From Datura wrightii (Eukaryota; Streptophyta; Magnoliopsida; Solanales; Solanaceae): a stretch of DNA of 64,000 nt. The notes beneath the pieces were generated by a model. The model was not told the DNA's origin, did no database searches, and was given only the letters and a program-made list of their open reading frames with translations. A program made the translations under genes and the position numbers. Location: NCBI GenBank assembly GCA_035772735.1, contig JASDFA010000020.1:106234001-106298000 (forward strand), written 5' to 3'. Of the stretch, positions 1 through 8,767 are shown one piece after another; the stretch's first letter is position 1, and every line of letters starts with the position of its first letter.

Positions 1-1432
1 CCCCACCAATCGATTATCACAATACAGAACTATTCTTTCATGTCTATTCGTCCACCGACGAGTCACTAATCGAGCTAAGGGTTACCATCCCAACCAATCT
101 ATACCCAAGCATTACAAACAACACACAAGACACTCTACTTACCACTAACATCAAGGGACATGGACAAATCCACCCAAGTGTCACCACAACCGTCATGTGC
201 CATCGACACAGTCGACAGGATCGCTGATTTGAATATAACAAAGATCATTTATATCATCGACCCTAACTAATATAATACCCCATTAACTTTTCAATATTAT
301 CACCTAATCTCATTCCCTCAAATATCCCACAAATTGCTACAAGAACCACACCTAATCCTGACACGAGCCTAACAATTTGCTATGACTACGATTCTCCGCA
401 CTCAAGCCTGAGCCACCAACCAAAACAGAAACTTATACACACTTTTATCACCATATAAACATCAGAACAAGAGTTCAATAATAGAAAAAATACAAGCCAT
501 CACAAAATAGCCAACACACACGTCAACACGGACGACAACGACTATGGAACTCATGCCGACAAAGGGAGGGACAGGCCTAACATACCTTAGCTTCAAGCTA
601 GAAAAAATTGAGCCTTCAACACCATGAACATACTGCCTAAAGGCAGTCCAACATTCTTCCAAAACGCAGCCTACACAACTCAATAAAAAAACAAGACAAC
701 GAAGCTTACCCGATAAGATTCATAGGAATTCGACGGTAGAAACTCCGAGACAACAACCTATCAGCGTTAACACACCTATAACCAACCTTAAAAACTAAGT
801 AGGACAAAATAAAGAAGGATTACCAACAGCTTCACCATGAAACAGCCCGGAAAATACACCAAACCACTGACTACACGCGATTCCTGACTTCCCGACACCA
901 AAATCATGTTGAGCCATGGATTCTAGCCTCAAAACCTAAAGAAAACCATGGAGAGAAGTTGAGAGAGATTCCATAAGAAATATATACTATAAAAATGAAT
1001 TTTTGATGAATAACAACCGATGAAGGGGGTTATTTATAGTTCTCCACCGCCTTAAGACCTTGTGAGGTGCCTGCTTGCGCGGTCTCGTGAAAACGCGAAT
1101 ATCTCTCTATTCCGAAGTCGGATTGACAAATGGCTTGATGAATTAGAAACTAGACTCATAGAAATTTAATTTGATAATTTCATACACCATAACTCCTTAT
1201 ATATTGGGAGAAAAACCTCAAGACATTTGACCTAAATTTGAAGGAATCTCAAGAAGGAAATTTTGCGATAACGTTTTTCGAATTTTGTTCTACAATTTGA
1301 TCGACGTCCAATCTTAAATATGATCATAGATTGATTCAAGTAACTCATAATACTTCCTTCTTAGCCTATTTAGTACTCTTAGTCCTACCTCAAAAGCACA
1401 ATTTTATGGCTCAAATTATCCGGGGTGTTACA
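1..1432 (-). mobile_element. Element X: LTR, cut by left window edge
   Basis: Read on the minus strand, this segment starts at 1432 with TGTAACACCCC, the usual 5' end of a plant gypsy LTR, and runs left out of the window. The sequence to its right (from 1433) is the integrase of element A, broken in mid-codon context just before its conserved PLIEF region, so X inserted into A. Because the LTR's start faces A's coding sequence, this is either the 5' LTR of a minus-strand element whose body lies left of the window, or a solo LTR. No coding sequence is recognisable in it. The family is unknown, and the other LTR and TSD partner are outside the window. Confidence 0.75.
1031..1040 (-). promoter_or_regulatory. 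TATA box of element X LTR
   Basis: The minus strand reads ACTATAAATA about 390 bases inside the LTR start. It is followed within about 50 bases by an AT-rich stretch, as at a U3/R boundary. It is the only good TATA match in this LTR. Confidence 0.5.
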
Positions 1433-2174
1433 GATGAGAGGTAGGTGATCATCCCAGTTGCCTTTGAAGTCGATCACACAAGCTCTCAGCATATCTTCTA
1501 AGGTCTAAATTGTCCACTTAGCTTGTTCATCTATCCGAGGGAGAAAAGATGTGTTCATCTTGACTTGAGTACCAAGTCTTTTATGAAATGACTTCTAGAA
1601 ATGCAAGGTGAACTGGGTAGCTCTATCTAAAATGATGGATAAGGGAACTCCATGCAGTCTGACCAACTCTAGGATGTACAGTCTAGCATAATCCTCGGCT
1701 GAGTCTGTAGTTTTAACTAGGAGGAAATGTGCTGACTTGGCCATCCGATCTATTATCACACAAATTGAATCATGCTGCCGGCGAGTACGAGGTAGACCTG
1801 TAATGAAGTCCATATTCACTTCTTCCAACTTCCAAGTGGGTATGCTGATATCTCGAGTCATATACCTAGGTTTTTGGTGTTCAATCTTAACCTGCTAGCA
1901 GTTCGGGCACTTAGCCACAAATTTGCAATATCTCTCTTCATGCCGTTCCACCAGTAGATTTCCCATAGGTCACAGTAGATCTTAGTGGCACCTGGGTGGA
2001 TAGAATATCTGGAGCTATGTGCTTCTGCCAGTATTTGCTGTCTCAAGTCACCTACATCCAGTACACATTGTCTGCCCTGATAACGACGCACACCATCTTC
2101 TCCTTTGGGGAAAGCCTCCACTTCTTTTCTTAGGACTGCTTCTTTCATCTTAAGCAGTACGGGATCTTCATACT
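1433..2174 (-). pseudogene. Element A integrase: zinc-binding domain and catalytic core (broken)
   Basis: Minus strand. The zinc-binding part lies at about 2174-1870 (SSRYSIHPGATK, EIYWWNGMKRDIA), followed by the core at about 1861-1433 (NMDFITGLPRTRRQHDS, LVRLHGVPLSII). The core would paste cDNA into DNA using a D,D,E triad. The third residue, E in the usual GQAERTI, reads K here, in a stretch about 75 bases before the break. A one-base loss after RDIA shifts the frame just before the CPNC zinc ligands, and a stop replaces the Q after them. The reading continues upstream across element B at 11966. The domain is cut at 1432 by element X. Confidence 0.88.
2170..2174. repeat. TSD of element B, left copy (ATACT)
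   Basis: ATACT directly precedes the TG of B's 5' LTR and is repeated at 11966-11970 after the CA of the 3' LTR. Five bases is the normal gypsy integrase footprint. The perfect match marks a simple, fairly recent insertion. Confidence 0.95.
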
Positions 2175-2421
2175 TGATCTTGGGCAAATTTATATGCCCA
2201 AGTGATACTCAAAAGTACCATTTTAGCCTTGTTTATCTATCAATGTGTATACATTCTCATGTAATTGGTAATAAAATGTGAATTTATACTAACCAACATG
2301 ATTAGCATTGTTTTGCAAGTAAAATGTGATTTCGGGAAGCTTAAATGCATGTTGGGTGATATCGGAGTTGGACTTGGATGCGAGCAAGGGAAAAGGCAGT
2401 GGACAACATGAAATAAAGGGG

Positions 2422-2651
2422 CTCCGCGATGGATCCGTGTCACGCTGCCATCGCGGAGGCATTCTGCCTAGATAGGGAAAATTCGCCCAAATTCCAGAGA
2501 GGGTCCACGTTTGCTCCGTGGCACGGATGCCTGGCTCCGCGATGCACGCCGTGCCACATTGAGCCTTAATTCCCGGACCCCCAATTCCAGTGAGGGTCCG
2601 CGTTCGTAGCGTGTCACGGAGGCAGTGCTCCGCGATGCACTCCGTGACACG
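2422..2651. promoter_or_regulatory. Three GC-rich inverted-repeat modules in B U3
   Basis: Module 1: arms of 11 bases at 2422-2432 (CTCCGCGATGG) and 2448-2458, perfect, 15-base spacer. Module 2, around 2515-2570: GTGGCACGG pairs with CCGTGCCAC. Module 3: 12-base perfect arms at 2610-2621 (CGTGTCACGGAG) and 2640-2651 with an 18-base spacer. The arms are themselves near-palindromes of the form CCGTGNCACGG. They lie 30-260 bases upstream of the TATA box, where retrotransposon enhancers sit. Their function is inferred from position only. The same modules recur in the 3' LTR (module 3 at 10983-11024). Confidence 0.7.
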
Positions 2652-2664
2652 TTGCTCGTTATTC

Positions 2665-2680
2665 CGGGAAAAATTCCCGC
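2665..2680. promoter_or_regulatory. Inverted repeat with E2F-like site before B TATA box
   Basis: CGGGAA, three A, then TTCCCG forms a perfect short inverted repeat ending three bases before the TATA box. ATTCCCGC fits the plant E2F consensus WTTSSCSS. Binding is inferred from sequence only. Confidence 0.4.
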
Positions 2681-2682
2681 AG

Positions 2683-2690
2683 TATAAATA
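2683..2690 (+). promoter_or_regulatory. TATA box of B 5' LTR
   Basis: TATAAATA followed by GAACACTTAG. The same core promoter occurs in the 3' LTR (11056-11063) and in the 5' LTR of element C (21695-21702), so it is conserved between the two Athila-type elements. Confidence 0.8.
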
Positions 2691-3600
2691 GAACACTTAG
2701 GTTCATTTTTCAATATTCTGACTTGGTGGAGCAAGGACGTGGGTTACAGGCAGTTGAGGGATGAAAATATCAGGGTTTTTTCTCTCTTTCTTTCTTCTTT
2801 AATTCAATTGCTTGTATGATTAACACTCATTTTAAGATGTTTAATCCACAAATGAGTGGCTAATTCCTCTCCTTGCTGAGGTTATGAACAATTGTGATGA
2901 AATTTGATCATTAATTATTTGGTTTTTTTATCTTATCTTTCATGTTGTTCTATTAATTCTTGTTCTTACTGCATTAATGTGTGGCCTACGTTAATGTAAA
3001 TCTAAAAAGTCCGGTTTCACTCGAGAGAGCAAGAAATTGGAAAGTTGTGAATTAATAGGATATGTTCTTTACTTGGTTTGGGAAAATTGAGTCTTGATTT
3101 GCTTTCAGGATAGAAATATACCTGAAAGTCATATTAGTCAATTTAGGAACCGGAATTGTATGGCTAGGACATGAATTGCATTTGATCACAGAAATGTAGA
3201 CGGATGGTTCATGATTCTTAAGTGAGGTTAAATACGAGAGTTTTAATCTCTTGGCAAATGTTCTTGGCTAGCAACTGGAGGAAAAGATTAACCAAAGTAT
3301 GATGATGATTAATTTCATTACATGTTCGTTTAACCTCAGCATGCTCTCATTCATAGTTCATATTCAAAGTAGATAATTGTTCTTAGCTTTAGTATAAAAA
3401 AATTATAAAACAACCTATCAAACTTTTGGTTACACTGTTGTCTGCATTTTTAGAAGTAAAATATAGTACACTTGAGCAAATTGCACTTCATCCAAGTCTC
3501 TGAGGGATCGATACTTGGCTTACTAAAGCCACTTTCTACTTGTTCGACCACGTGCACTTGCGTGTCGTTTTATATACCCACAATCATGCGAACAAGTTTT

Positions 3601-3618
3601 TGGCACCGTTGTCGGGGA
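3601..3618 (+). other. Primer binding site of B, tRNA-Asp type
   Basis: The 18 bases starting TGGCACCGTTG lie six bases after the 5' LTR and pair with the 3' end of plant tRNA-Asp(GUC) with two mismatches. This primer is typical of Athila/Tat elements. Minus-strand DNA synthesis would start here. Confidence 0.88.
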
Positions 3619-3746
3619 CTTGGCAATTGGTGAATTTGTTTTAAGTGTTAATTTACTGTATTTTTATTTTCTTAGTGTTGACAACTTGGTCTTAGCCTGT
3701 ATTTTGCAGACTTAATTGCTGTTGAACACTGGCAAGAGACAAGGAG

Positions 3747-6125
3747 ATGGTGGAATCGTATATAAAGCCAGAAAGAATATTTCACAGTAAACGAAGAGAA
3801 GCTCTACAAAGAAAGCTGCAGTTGCTCAGACAGATGATCATGGAGCAACAACTGAATCCACCGGTAGTACGGGCAGTGTTAGTGCCCAAAGAAGCAGCAG
3901 CATGGTCGGTTCGCGAGGTGGCAATCCCACATGCCAATAATGTTACATCTAGTATCCGCAAACCTGAGCCGGGAGGGAGATTTGAACTTAAACAGAATAT
4001 GGTGCAGTTGCTGCACACTAGCGGGCAGTTTACCGGTCTCCCTCATGAAGATCCACAACAGCATCTCCAAAATTTTTTTGAGATAAGTGACACTTACATC
4101 CCCGCTGGAGTGTCATCAGACTATGTCTGGCTTACATTGTTCCCATTCTCATTATTGGGAGAAGCCAAGAGGTGGTTGAAGGCTGAGCCACCGAATTCTA
4201 TTTCTAAGTGGGATGATCTTGCACGGAAGTTCTTGATACGGTTTTTTCCCTCTGGTAAAACAGCAAGACTTAGAAGTCAGATTCTAAGTTTCAAACAGAG
4301 AGAGGGAGAAAATTTATATCAGGCCTTGGAGAGATTTAAATCCATGTTGCGGGATTGTCCTCATCATCATCAGTCCAATGATGTGCTGGTGTACACATTT
4401 ATAGAGGGTTTGGAACCCCACACCAAAATATTGCTAGACTCAGCAGCTGGAGGGCAAGCGCTGGAGAAAACTTATGAGAAGCTGTACACCTTGTTGAACC
4501 GTATTTCGCAGGGCAATCCAGAATGGAATGCTGATTCATCAAGAGGTGGGACAAGGAAAGCAGCAGGAGTGCTAGAAGTGGATGGGTTTACAGCTATCGC
4601 TGCACAGATAGCTGCATTGCAAAATCAACTTAACACCCACTTCAGCAACATGACATTGAACCAGCCTCAAGCCCCAGTTAATGCAGTACAACAAATGTGG
4701 TGTGAAGTGTGTGGAAGCAGTGAACACTCAGCTGAGTGTTGTGGAGCCAATCCAAACTCGGTAAACTTTGTGGGTAATGCACAAAGGAACCACCAACAGT
4801 ATGGTAGTAGCTACAACTCTAATTGGAGGAATCACCCTAATTTCTCATGGGGTAGCAACAACCATCAGGGCCAAAGTTCGGGTCAGGGTGTGCAAAGGAA
4901 CCAAGGAGGGCAACAAAATTATCAAGCTCAATTCAGAAACAACAATGCACCTCCTCCACCACCATCATCCAGTATTGAGGAGATGTTCAAGACCATGATA
5001 GCTAACCAAGCTCAATTGCAGGCTGACTATGTGAAATTGGCAGCCGAAGTGAAAAACAACCAGTTAGCTACCAAGGCGCTTGAATATCAATTTGGGCAAT
5101 TTGCTAGTGCCCAAAACACAAGGCCTAGAGGAGGACTGCCGAGCGACACGGATCCCAATCCCAAGCAGGTAAATGCAGTGACCACAAGGAGTGGTTTGCA
5201 GATGAAAGAGGTGGAACCAGAAAGACCACCTCAGCAGTCGGGAGCAACAGAAGTTGAGAGGGAGCACAGTACTGAGAGGGGGAAGACTAAGGAAGCTGAA
5301 TCAGAAAGACCTCCATCCCCGTTCCCCCAACGACTAAAGAAACACAAGGAGGAGGCATGTTTCAAGAAATTCATGGAGGTGCTGAAACAGGTACATGGTA
5401 ACTTACCTCTTATTGATGTCTTGCAGGGAGTGCTGAAATATGCTAAGTATATAAAGGACATCGTGGCAAACAAAAGTAGGTTGACTGAGTTTGCTACGGT
5501 GGCTCTAACGGAGGAGTGCACTTCCCAGATTCAAAATAGACTGCCCACAAAGCTAAAAGACCCTGGGAGTTTTACTATCCAGATTACTATTGTGCAGAGC
5601 ATCCAAGCTCGTGGATTGTGTGACTTGGGAGCGAGCATAAATTTGATGCCGTCTTCGGTATTCAGAAAGTTGGGCCTAGGGAGTCCTAGACCCACAACGG
5701 TTATCTTGCAGTTGGCGGATCGATCCTTAGCCAGGCCGGATGGCATTGTTGAGGACGTTCTGGTGCAAGTTGGCTCCCTAATTTTCCCGGTAGATTTTAT
5801 CGTGCTGGACTTTGAACCAGACGCGGAAGTCCCATTTATTTTGGGACGTCCTTTCTTGGCAACTGGGAAAGCACTAATTAACGTAGCTGCGGGGCAGATA
5901 ACAATGCGAGCACATGACAAGGTGGAGGTGTTCGATGTGTACAAGGCACCCAAGCTCCCGACGGTGCATGAAGAACTCTCGGTGATTAATGTGATTGATC
6001 AAGGTGATGATAAGCAGATGAAGGATTCCCGAGAGTTAATGGGAAAACCACCAGAAAGGTGTAAGCACTACTGGGGGGAGGACGGTGATCGAGAGAAATC
6101 GTCCATCACCCTAGAGGACAATTGA
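3747..6125 (+). CDS. Gag-protease polyprotein of element B, intact
   Basis: 792 codons with no stop or frameshift. Residues about 60-240 are the plant retrotransposon Gag core (GGRFELK, FFEISDTYIP, WLTLFPFSLLGEAKRWL, FIRFFPSGKTA), forming the virus-like particle. A CX2CX4HX4C zinc knuckle lies at 319-332 and binds RNA. A glutamine/asparagine-rich linker follows, then a likely coiled coil at about 405-455. An aspartic protease occupies about 600-730, with active-site DLGAS at 626-630 and the flap-side ILGRPFLAT. Athila polyproteins normally continue into reverse transcriptase; this one ends about 60 residues after the protease. The ATG lies 129 bases after the primer site with no better upstream start. 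Intactness, against the decay of every neighbour, fits recent selection or very recent insertion. Confidence 0.93.
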   Translation: MVESYIKPERIFHSKRREALQRKLQLLRQMIMEQQLNPPVVRAVLVPKEAAAWSVREVAIPHANNVTSSIRKPEPGGRFELKQNMVQLLHTSGQFTGLPHEDPQQHLQNFFEISDTYIPAGVSSDYVWLTLFPFSLLGEAKRWLKAEPPNSISKWDDLARKFLIRFFPSGKTARLRSQILSFKQREGENLYQALERFKSMLRDCPHHHQSNDVLVYTFIEGLEPHTKILLDSAAGGQALEKTYEKLYTLLNRISQGNPEWNADSSRGGTRKAAGVLEVDGFTAIAAQIAALQNQLNTHFSNMTLNQPQAPVNAVQQMWCEVCGSSEHSAECCGANPNSVNFVGNAQRNHQQYGSSYNSNWRNHPNFSWGSNNHQGQSSGQGVQRNQGGQQNYQAQFRNNNAPPPPPSSSIEEMFKTMIANQAQLQADYVKLAAEVKNNQLATKALEYQFGQFASAQNTRPRGGLPSDTDPNPKQVNAVTTRSGLQMKEVEPERPPQQSGATEVEREHSTERGKTKEAESERPPSPFPQRLKKHKEEACFKKFMEVLKQVHGNLPLIDVLQGVLKYAKYIKDIVANKSRLTEFATVALTEECTSQIQNRLPTKLKDPGSFTIQITIVQSIQARGLCDLGASINLMPSSVFRKLGLGSPRPTTVILQLADRSLARPDGIVEDVLVQVGSLIFPVDFIVLDFEPDAEVPFILGRPFLATGKALINVAAGQITMRAHDKVEVFDVYKAPKLPTVHEELSVINVIDQGDDKQMKDSRELMGKPPERCKHYWGEDGDREKSSITLEDN

Positions 6126-6164
6126 GCTTAACGACGTCGAGCCGCGACGGTAAACCAGGCGCTG

Positions 6165-6182
6165 CACGGGAGGCAACCCGTG
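6165..6182 (+). other. Hairpin just after the gag-protease stop
   Basis: CACGGG, loop AGGCAA, CCCGTG: a perfect 6-bp stem 39 bases after the stop codon. From memory, a GGGAGGCAACCC-type sequence near this place is common in Athila relatives, usually after pol. Finding it directly after the protease supports loss of the whole pol block. Its role is unknown. Confidence 0.55.
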
Positions 6183-6433
6183 AAAAATTTTTTCTTTCAT
6201 TTTGTAAAGTGTAAATAGATTTTTCTTTTTCTTTTTCTTGATTTACTACAAAATTTTTCGTTTTAGTTTTTGTTTTATTTGTATTTAGAGTGAAACCTAT
6301 AATGCTAACCAATTTTGTATAGTGAGATGAATTTCAGGTCAAACGGAGAAAAATATGCACGGAATCGCGAAGGAAAAGTCGAGGTATGAAAAATTAATAA
6401 AAAGTGGCAGACAGTGAGCTGAGGCGACAGCTC

Positions 6434-6570
6434 CGTGTCACGGAGGTGGACCTACGCGTTACCTCCGTGACACGTTGAGGTACAATCTGGATTTTTTAAA
6501 AATTTCCAGAATAGTCTCGCGATGGCTCCGTGTCACGGAGGCAGTGCACCGCGATGCACTCTGTGACACG
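6434..6570. promoter_or_regulatory. Internal copies of the U3 inverted-repeat modules in B
   Basis: The first copy has 14-base perfect arms at 6434-6447 and 6461-6474 with a 13-base spacer. The second has arms at 6529-6540 and 6559-6570 (one mismatch) with an 18-base spacer that differs at one base from the spacer of LTR module 3 (2622-2639). A lone half-arm follows at about 6713-6725. These lie between gag-protease and the env-position gene, about 0.9 kb upstream of its ATG. A second promoter for that gene is a reasonable guess, but I see no convincing TATA box. Confidence 0.55.
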
Positions 6571-6771
6571 TTGCCTTGTATATCGCGACGGGTCACACCG
6601 GGTCGCCGGGTGACCCGCGCGATTTCCTTACTTTTTAACCCCGAAAACCCTCCCTTTTCCCTCATTTTTTAATCCCTCCGTGACCAAACCCCCCAAAACC
6701 CATCCCCTATCAACGTGACACGGAGTAAGGCAAGAAATCCAACGATTCTTCTTCAATTCTTCAAAGTCAAG

Positions 6772-7462
6772 GTATGTTCTTCGATTCCCTCTCAAATTCT
6801 TGTCGATTTTCTTCGAAATTAAGCATGGGAGGTGAGCTAAATTGCCCTACCTAGTAATTAATCATGAATTCGAGTTAATTGTTGTTGATGAATGTTCGGA
6901 ATGTCGTTATGATTGCTTGAACTTGTCGATTGCATAACTTAATCGAATTTGATTGATAATCTCAATTCTAGGGCTTGTATGTTGAATTTGAAGTTGAAAA
7001 TGTATTGAAATTGTGAATTTTATGCCCGGATGGATGCGTTGAATGAGATGAGTCGATGTACAAATTGTTAGGATGTTAATAGAACGACTGATTCTCGGGT
7101 TAAGGGAATGTTGAAATTTGTAAGAATTTGGTTAGTTGTATAGGTTCGCGTAGATAAATTTTTGTTGTTGCTTTTGTTTCTTTGTTTTTCGTTGCTAAGT
7201 GTGATGGGTAAAATGTTAGCGATGGTAGTGATTGTGATTAGTTGTACGAAGTCTGAGTAGTACGCAGAAGTTATATCGTCGAATTTTTCGAACGCACTAA
7301 GCATGATTGTATAGTTGTTTATCGTGTGTAAATAAAGATAATCTTGCCGTAGTGTTGTAACTGTAGCTAAGGACTAAGTGTGGGGTAACCTAGCGTAACT
7401 CAACCTTAGCCGAAGTTAATATCAGTGAGCTTAACCTTGATCTTGTTTACTTGGGTTGACAG
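6772..7462 (+). other. Possible leader intron before the env-position gene of B
   Basis: A donor CAAG/GTATGT at 6771/6772 and an acceptor TTGGGTTGACAG at 7462 bracket 691 T-rich bases without coding sequence. The ATG at 7468 follows the acceptor by five bases. Plant genes often have such an intron in the 5' leader, and retroviral env-type genes are commonly made from spliced RNA. The splice sites are read by eye. Confidence 0.4.
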
Positions 7463-7467
7463 GTAAA

Positions 7468-8688
7468 ATGGCTAGCTGGCAAGATAAAGGAAAAGGCGCA
7501 TCAACTTCAGGCGCCGGAAGGAAGCGAATCCGACTGGGCACAGCAGTCCCAGCTGCACCAGCAGTTCCACGCGGCCAGCGCCGCCAATACGGAACGAGAT
7601 GGGTGACCGATGAGGGGAAAAAGTGGTACGCGAAGCACAAAGAAAACTAATATTTCCCTGAGGAGCATATAGCACGGGAACCATTGGCACAGGAGTTCCC
7701 TAGAATGGTCCACCGGATCGAGGCAGCTGGGCTCAAGTTCATCTTTAAAGAGCCCAAGGAATGCAATCTGCACTTGGTTCGGGAGTTCTATGCCAATTGG
7801 AACCCGACGATCAGAAGTCACACCATCAAGATCAGAGGGTAAATAGTCACCTTGGAGCCCCACCACCTCAATGCCATCATAGGAGCACGGGACACAGACG
7901 CCCACGTACTCCGACAGCTGAACATTACCCCACCGTATACAGATATCAGACGCACGTTGTGTGGGACCCGATCAACAGCTAGATGGAGCAGACACAAAGA
8001 GAGGGGCTACCACCAGACTTTGCCCTATTCACAGATGAACAGGGAAGCCCGAATCTGGCTGAAGATATTCTGCTCATGCCTAATCCCGGGGGTACATATG
8101 ACAGATGTAACCCGGGATCATGTATGCCTGGTGTACGCCCTGATGAAAGGGCTGGAGATCAATGTAGGGGCGGTAATTATCTCCGCCATGAAGAGAGTCC
8201 GGTTGCACCAGGGGCACAGGTATGGCTTTGGTGGACTACTGACCACCTTCCTCAGGGGCCTCGATGTTGAGGAGGAGGCCCTTGACTATATCCCGTAGTT
8301 GGAGCGGCGGGCCTTAGACGTTACTAAAACTAAGGCTCCCGACACCACCCATGGGCCGGTGCTTACACTTGGCGAGCGACATGCTCGTGACGACCAGTAT
8401 ATGGATCGGATGTATGGGATGCAGATGCTCCAGCTGAGGATAGGCGGGAGGCCAGCGACAGAGGAGGAGCTATGGCAGCTCGAGCTAGACTACTCCTTCG
8501 GCAAAAATGCCAGGGCTCTATGCTGAGTGGGGCCAGCATTTGTAGAGCCCACAGACGATGATGTCCCCACAGACGAGGAGACACGTCGGGGGGACTCCGA
8601 TGTGGAGTTCGATGATGACGACGGAGGCGACTCGGACATGGGAGATGAAGCAGCAGCACCCGACGAAGAAGTGGAATACTTTGACTGA
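7468..8688 (+). pseudogene. Env-position ORF of B (putative plant transposon protein family), four internal stops
   Basis: One continuous frame of about 406 codons from the ATG at 7468 to the stop at 8686-8688. It is interrupted by in-frame stops at 7648, 7840, 8296 and 8524 but has no frameshift. It carries the REFYANWNP and LEPHHLNAIIG type motifs of the plant family often called putative plant transposon protein (Transposase_32-like), found downstream of pol in Athila relatives. The N-terminus is basic and low-complexity. The C-terminal 40 residues are strongly acidic (EPTDDDVPTDEE, DDDDGGDSDMGDE). I see no clear signal peptide or transmembrane segment, so calling it an envelope rests on position alone. 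Function unknown. Confidence 0.72.
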
Positions 8689-8732
8689 TCAGGGAGTTCC
8701 ACCACTCGATTTTGTGCTATTTTAATTTTTGT

Positions 8733-8752
8733 GAACACTGGGGACAGTGTTC
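8733..8752 (+). other. Stem-loop with GGGA loop in B
   Basis: GAACACTG, loop GGGA, CAGTGTTC: a perfect 8-bp stem closed by a GNRA-type tetraloop, 44 bases after the end of the env-position frame and six bases before an AAGTGTGGGG tract (8758-8767). Confidence 0.6.
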
Positions 8753-8767
8753 GAACTAAGTGTGGGG

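Larger units (their letters stand above)
2175..3594 (+). repeat. Element B 5' LTR
   Basis: 1420 bases, starting TGATCTTGGG and ending GCGAACA. U3 holds a set of GC-rich inverted repeats (2422-2651) and a TATA box at 2683. The R/U5 part after it is AT-rich. Long antisense reading frames in this LTR are repeated in the 3' LTR and look like by-products of the GC-rich repeats. Confidence 0.95.

Noticed and set aside
5531..5953. 140-codon minus-strand frame inside gag-protease of B
   Set aside because: Antisense shadow of the intact protease region.
7468..8688. Possible host gene for the env-position frame of B
   Set aside because: It lies inside the LTRs of B, between gag-protease and the polypurine tract, with four stops; it is part of the element.
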